Shown here: positions 63,057 to 64,000 of the stretch, piece by piece
Numbering within the stretch: position 1 is the first letter of the stretch
Layout of the letters: each line of letters begins with the position of its first letter
DNA from: Rhodospirillaceae bacterium
GTDB lineage: Bacteria > Pseudomonadota > Alphaproteobacteria > UBA8366
Direction: 5' to 3'
Length of the DNA stretch: 64,000 nt
Assembly: GCA_002716125.1 (NCBI GenBank)
Contig: PAZH01000084.1
Span: 1 to 64,000, forward strand
Notes under the pieces: generated by a model
Seen by the model: only the letters and a program-made list of their open reading frames with translations
The model's database searches: none
What the model was told of the DNA's origin: nothing
Translations under genes and position numbers: made by a program

Positions 63057-64000
63057 CTATGTGTCGATGCGAAGTTTTTGGAGCGCATCTTCGTCCAGCG
63101 TGATACCGAGACCGGGGCCATCGGGGATCGGAATTTCTCCATTCTCGTGGCGGATCGGGTTCTCCACGATGTCTTCCGCCAATGCACCGCTGATTCCAAC
63201 CGCAAAAACGCCGGTCATTAAGGGCCCGGGCCAAGAGCCGCACATCTGTGCGACAGAGGCTGTGGCGACGCTCGTGGCCGGATGGTTGCCTGGATTAATG
63301 CCCATGCCGGCGGCACTCAGCATGTGCCAGAGGCGCCGGATATGATAGATGCCGCCGTTCTTCGCAACCTTCGTCTGGGCGGAGCTCGCCGCGCGTTTTG
63401 CGATGATCTCCATCAAGGCGTGGTCGGTGGCAACACACTCGTCGGCCATCAACGGCATGCGGAGTTTCTGCGCCAAGTCGGCCATGCCGTCGACGTTCCA
63501 GATGTTGAGCGGCTGCTCCGCCGTCTCGATATCGAAAGGCTCCAGCTTGGTCAGCAGGCTGAGGGCATCGTCGTAATCGAGGGCCGCATTAGCGTCGACC
63601 CGAAGCGCAATCTCGTCGCCGAACCGTTTACGGAGCGCTTCCGCGTTGCGCAGGTCTTCCCGCGGGTCGACACCGATCTTCAAGACCAGATGACGGAACC
63701 CTTGTTCGAAGAACTCATCCGCCGATTCCAGCAGTGACTCGACCGTCCCTTTCATTGAGAGCACAGCTGCGACCCGGACCTTGTCCCGAGTCTTGCCGCC
63801 CAGAATTTGATAGACGGGCACGCCGAGCAATTTACCAACGGCGTCGTAGAGTGCGTCGCCCACAGCCGCCTGCGAATAGTGGCTGTGGTACATACTCTCG
63901 TTCAACCCGTGCATGATGGCGTTCACATCGAAGGGCGAGCGGCCGATCATCTGCGGCTCGAAATGGTTCTTGATGACGTTGATTTGGCCTTCGAGTGTCT
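63057..64000 (-). CDS. Enolase-superfamily (mandelate racemase/MLE) enzyme, 5' end cut by window
   Basis: At least 314 aa visible. The frame is open through the window end (…INVIKNHFEPQMIGRSPFDV). Catalytic landmarks are FRHLVLKIGVDPREDL (acid-base Lys), ALRVDANAAL, ETAEQPLNIW and LMADECVATD (metal Asp/Glu/Glu), then TKVAKNGGIYHIRR (second Lys side). It probably catalyses a racemisation, cycloisomerisation or dehydration of a carboxylate; substrate unknown. The start lies outside the window. Confidence 0.9.
   Translation of the reverse strand, partial: TLEGQINVIKNHFEPQMIGRSPFDVNAIMHGLNESMYHSHYSQAAVGDALYDAVGKLLGVPVYQILGGKTRDKVRVAAVLSMKGTVESLLESADEFFEQGFRHLVLKIGVDPREDLRNAEALRKRFGDEIALRVDANAALDYDDALSLLTKLEPFDIETAEQPLNIWNVDGMADLAQKLRMPLMADECVATDHALMEIIAKRAASSAQTKVAKNGGIYHIRRLWHMLSAAGMGINPGNHPATSVATASVAQMCGSWPGPLMTGVFAVGISGALAEDIVENPIRHENGEIPIPDGPGLGITLDEDALQKLRIDT

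Noticed and set aside
1-64000. CRISPR arrays, insertion sequences or prophage
   Set aside because: I found no regularly spaced repeats, no transposase and no phage structural genes; only REP-like palindromes are repeated.

Overview
The window is high-GC chromosomal DNA from an alphaproteobacterium, probably a free-living member of the Rhodospirillales or a close relative. This is an inference from gene order (small SRP RNA–dnaX–ybaB–recR; rpmH–rnpA–yidD–yidC–engB–argB; ffh–rpsP–rimM–trmD–rplS–leuC–leuD–leuB–asd), from the succinylase lysine route (dapD/dapE/dapF/asd), and from an FnrL-type regulator with C-x2-C-x7-C. No rRNA is present to fix the taxon. I see no insertion sequence, prophage or CRISPR array.

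Layout. 0–5 kb: 3' truncated nudC, the 4.5S SRP RNA, dnaX-ybaB-recR and a DUF4139 secreted protein. 5–12.7 kb: rmuC; def–GNAT–fmt–truA; then on the minus strand dapD–GFA–dapE and two tandem paralogous membrane proteins. 12.8–18.3 kb: an accessory block (cupin, M81/MlrC-type metallopeptidase, unknown protein, epimerase, amidohydrolase) containing palindromic operator-like repeats and two clusters of REP-like palindromes. 18.3–23.2 kb: minus-strand housekeeping operon rpmH-rnpA-yidD-yidC-engB-argB-HAD phosphatase with a near-consensus promoter. 23.3–28.5 kb: a broken sensor histidine kinase, an FNR-type regulator, panC, gpt and a coiled-coil lipoprotein. 28.5–33.1 kb: tRNA-Arg(ACG), DinB, LysR, and a decaying catabolic operon (SDR with an amber codon, frameshifted GST, intact CoA transferase). 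33–38.6 kb: EamA transporter, molybdopterin oxidoreductase, an unusual hot-dog/MaoC–SDR fusion, and two small regulators with a perfect 20-bp palindrome. 38.9–46 kb: secreted proteins, methyltransferase, pgk, NUDIX, yciB, an EamA transporter, two small proteins ending in ILV, and a REC–HPt-like protein. 46–59.9 kb: ftsY–mtaB–dapF–XRE, then ffh–rpsP–rimM–trmD–rplS, leuC–(small ORF)–leuD–leuB, asd and a TPR protein. 60–64 kb: pdxY, CitE-like lyase, flavoprotein, and a truncated enolase-superfamily enzyme.

How it fits together. The window holds the whole core membrane-targeting route (SRP RNA, Ffh, FtsY, YidC, YidD) and much of lysine and leucine biosynthesis. Genes are tightly packed, with many ATGA/TGATG start-stop overlaps. 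Four convergent pairs share a 4-bp overlap in which the two stop codons nest on opposite strands. Three damaged genes at two loci (histidine kinase; SDR and GST) suggest ongoing loss of regulatory and catabolic functions. The most promising unexplained items are the MaoC–SDR fusion, the paired XRE regulators with related operators, the ACTATC-type palindromes, the small leuC–leuD ORF, and the unlinked small proteins with a shared C-terminus.
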